Source of the DNA: Tistrella bauzanensis
GTDB taxonomy: Bacteria; Pseudomonadota; Alphaproteobacteria; Tistrellales; Tistrellaceae
Direction of reading: 5' to 3'
NCBI RefSeq assembly: GCF_014636235.1
Contig: NZ_BMDZ01000052.1
Span: 1-40,609, forward strand
Length of the DNA: 40,609 nt
Positions within the stretch are counted from its first letter, which is position 1; each line of letters starts with the position of its first letter. Positions 39,825-40,609 of this stretch are shown piece by piece. The translations under genes and the position numbers were made by a program. A model generated the notes under the pieces. That model was not told the DNA's origin and ran no database searches. It was given only the letters and a program-made list of their open reading frames with translations.

Positions 39825-40448
39825 ATGGGCAGGCCGAGAGGCTTCGACCGCGAAAGGGTTCTCGACATCGTCGTCGATCTGTTCTGGCGGCACGGTTATG
39901 ACGGAACGTCGGTCGAGGCGATCCGCTGTGCGACGGGCATCGGCCCCAGCAGCCTTTACGCCGCCTTCGGCGACAAGCGCAGCCTGTTCTTCGAGGCGGT
40001 GGATCGCTATCGGGTCCGCGTGGTCGATCGGGCCCTGGCCGGGCTGGAGCATGGCGATGACGACGGCTATGCCGCGATCGAGGCGTTCTTCGACCGCGTT
40101 GTCGAGGGGATCATCGCCGGCGAGCGGCGCTGGGGCTGTATGATGACCAATTGCGCCATCGAATGTGCGCCACGTGACGACATGGCAGGGGATCTGACGC
40201 GCGGCCACCTGATGCGCGTGGGTCAGGCCTTTGCCCGTGCTCTTGGCAATGCCGGTACGGGCGCCGACGCGGCGCAGGTCACGGCGATGGCGACGATGCT
40301 GGTGGCGGTGCTCCAGGGGCTGAATGTCATGGCCCGTTCCGGGTTTGACGAGAGCCCGATCCGCGCGGTGGTGCAGGCGGCGCTGGGCTCGGCCAGTCAC
40401 ACCGCCCTGGTCGCGGTGCCGCAGGCCCGGCCGATGCTGAGCGTCTGA
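39825..40448 (+). CDS. TetR-family regulator
   Basis: A 207-residue TetR-type regulator. MGRPRGFDRERVLDIVVDLF then WRHGYDGTSVEAIRCATGIG and PSSLYAAFGDKRSLFFEAVD give the canonical helix-turn-helix (about residues 5-60). The C-terminal ligand-binding domain contains ERRWGCMMTNCAIE, a common feature of the AcrR/NemR-like branch. AAGGGG lies about 9 bases before the ATG. Its targets are not clear; nearby dyads suggest autoregulation. Confidence 0.9.
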   Translation: MGRPRGFDRERVLDIVVDLFWRHGYDGTSVEAIRCATGIGPSSLYAAFGDKRSLFFEAVDRYRVRVVDRALAGLEHGDDDGYAAIEAFFDRVVEGIIAGERRWGCMMTNCAIECAPRDDMAGDLTRGHLMRVGQAFARALGNAGTGADAAQVTAMATMLVAVLQGLNVMARSGFDESPIRAVVQAALGSASHTALVAVPQARPMLSV

Positions 40449-40609
40449 CAGCAGCCGGTCTCACCGCCAGCCGCATTTTTGCGGCGACCATCTCGATGAC
40501 ATGCGCGCCAGACGGGTGTCCGGCCAGCAGGGGAATCGCATTTGAAGAATAGCCCTGGCGACCGGTGGCGAAGTGGAGTCTGTATGAGTGTTCCTGAGAG
40601 GGGGACATG
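40449..40609. other. Window end
   Basis: No supported gene in the last 161 bases. An antisense frame overlapping the TetR gene's end is not convincing. Confidence 0.4.

Noticed and set aside
40327-40608. Minus-strand frame at the window end
   Set aside because: Half of it is antisense to the TetR gene and no ribosome site or domain supports it.

Overview
The window looks like chromosome of a high-GC alphaproteobacterium, probably of the Rhodospirillales/Tistrella type (a guess from gene content, not proven). The clues are the dcd-murA-hisG-hisD-UPF0262-phosphatase ... infA-maf-rng-yacG-tRNA-Phe gene order, a SAM-II riboswitch, an FdsGBACD-type formate dehydrogenase and ubiquitous ATGA/GTGA stop-start overlaps.

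Layout. (1) 1-5380: housekeeping block on + (dCTP deaminase, MurA, HisG, HisD, UPF0262 protein, low-molecular-weight phosphatase), with three tandem 34-bp hairpin repeats between hisD and the UPF0262 gene. (2) 5408-11805: accessory island splitting that block. It holds a LysR regulator, a divergent MFS transporter and a tight five-gene cluster: AurF-like diiron oxygenase, free-standing carrier protein, amino acid:[carrier protein] ligase (tRNA-synthetase-like), alpha/beta hydrolase and O-methyltransferase. The start of this cluster is AT-rich. It reads as a minimal carrier-protein-based pathway that activates an amino acid, oxygenates it (probably at N), releases it and methylates it. (3) 11937-15228: infA, maf, rng, yacG and tRNA-Phe, with recognisable promoters. 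(4) 15386-20756: a small SHOCT-like lipoprotein, a six-copy 18-bp repeat, then a putative RiPP (peptide natural product) locus. On - is a PqqD-like peptide-recognition protein. Divergent from it on + are a 47-residue peptide with a lasso-type leader and C-terminal Ser, an HPr-kinase-like protein, a terpene-cyclase-fold protein, a Nif11-like small protein and an amidohydrolase. The lasso cyclase and protease are absent, so this may be a new variant. (5) 20997-23848: CheZ, a degenerate class I (MetRS-like) synthetase paralogue, tRNA-Asp, and a winged-helix/RMF-like protein. (6) 23887-27802 (-): methionine/branched-chain metabolism: MetQ under a SAM-II riboswitch plus terminator, O-acetylhomoserine sulfhydrylase, and a LeuA-like DRE-TIM enzyme. 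(7) 28123-35149: LysR regulator and the NAD-dependent molybdenum formate dehydrogenase operon fdsGBA-fdhD-fdsD. (8) 35183-40448: MFS transporter paired with a divergent YrdC/Sua5 protein, hypothetical proteins, a DUF985-type cupin and a TetR regulator.

The two strongest candidates for undescribed biology are the amino-acid-carrier-protein/N-oxygenase cluster (7804-11805) and the lasso-leader/HPr-kinase/cyclase-fold locus (15755-20756). A recurring feature is short in-phase tandem duplication (15, 18, 20, 34 bp) at gene ends and in linkers. All assignments come from reading the sequence and from recalled family motifs; no database search was run.
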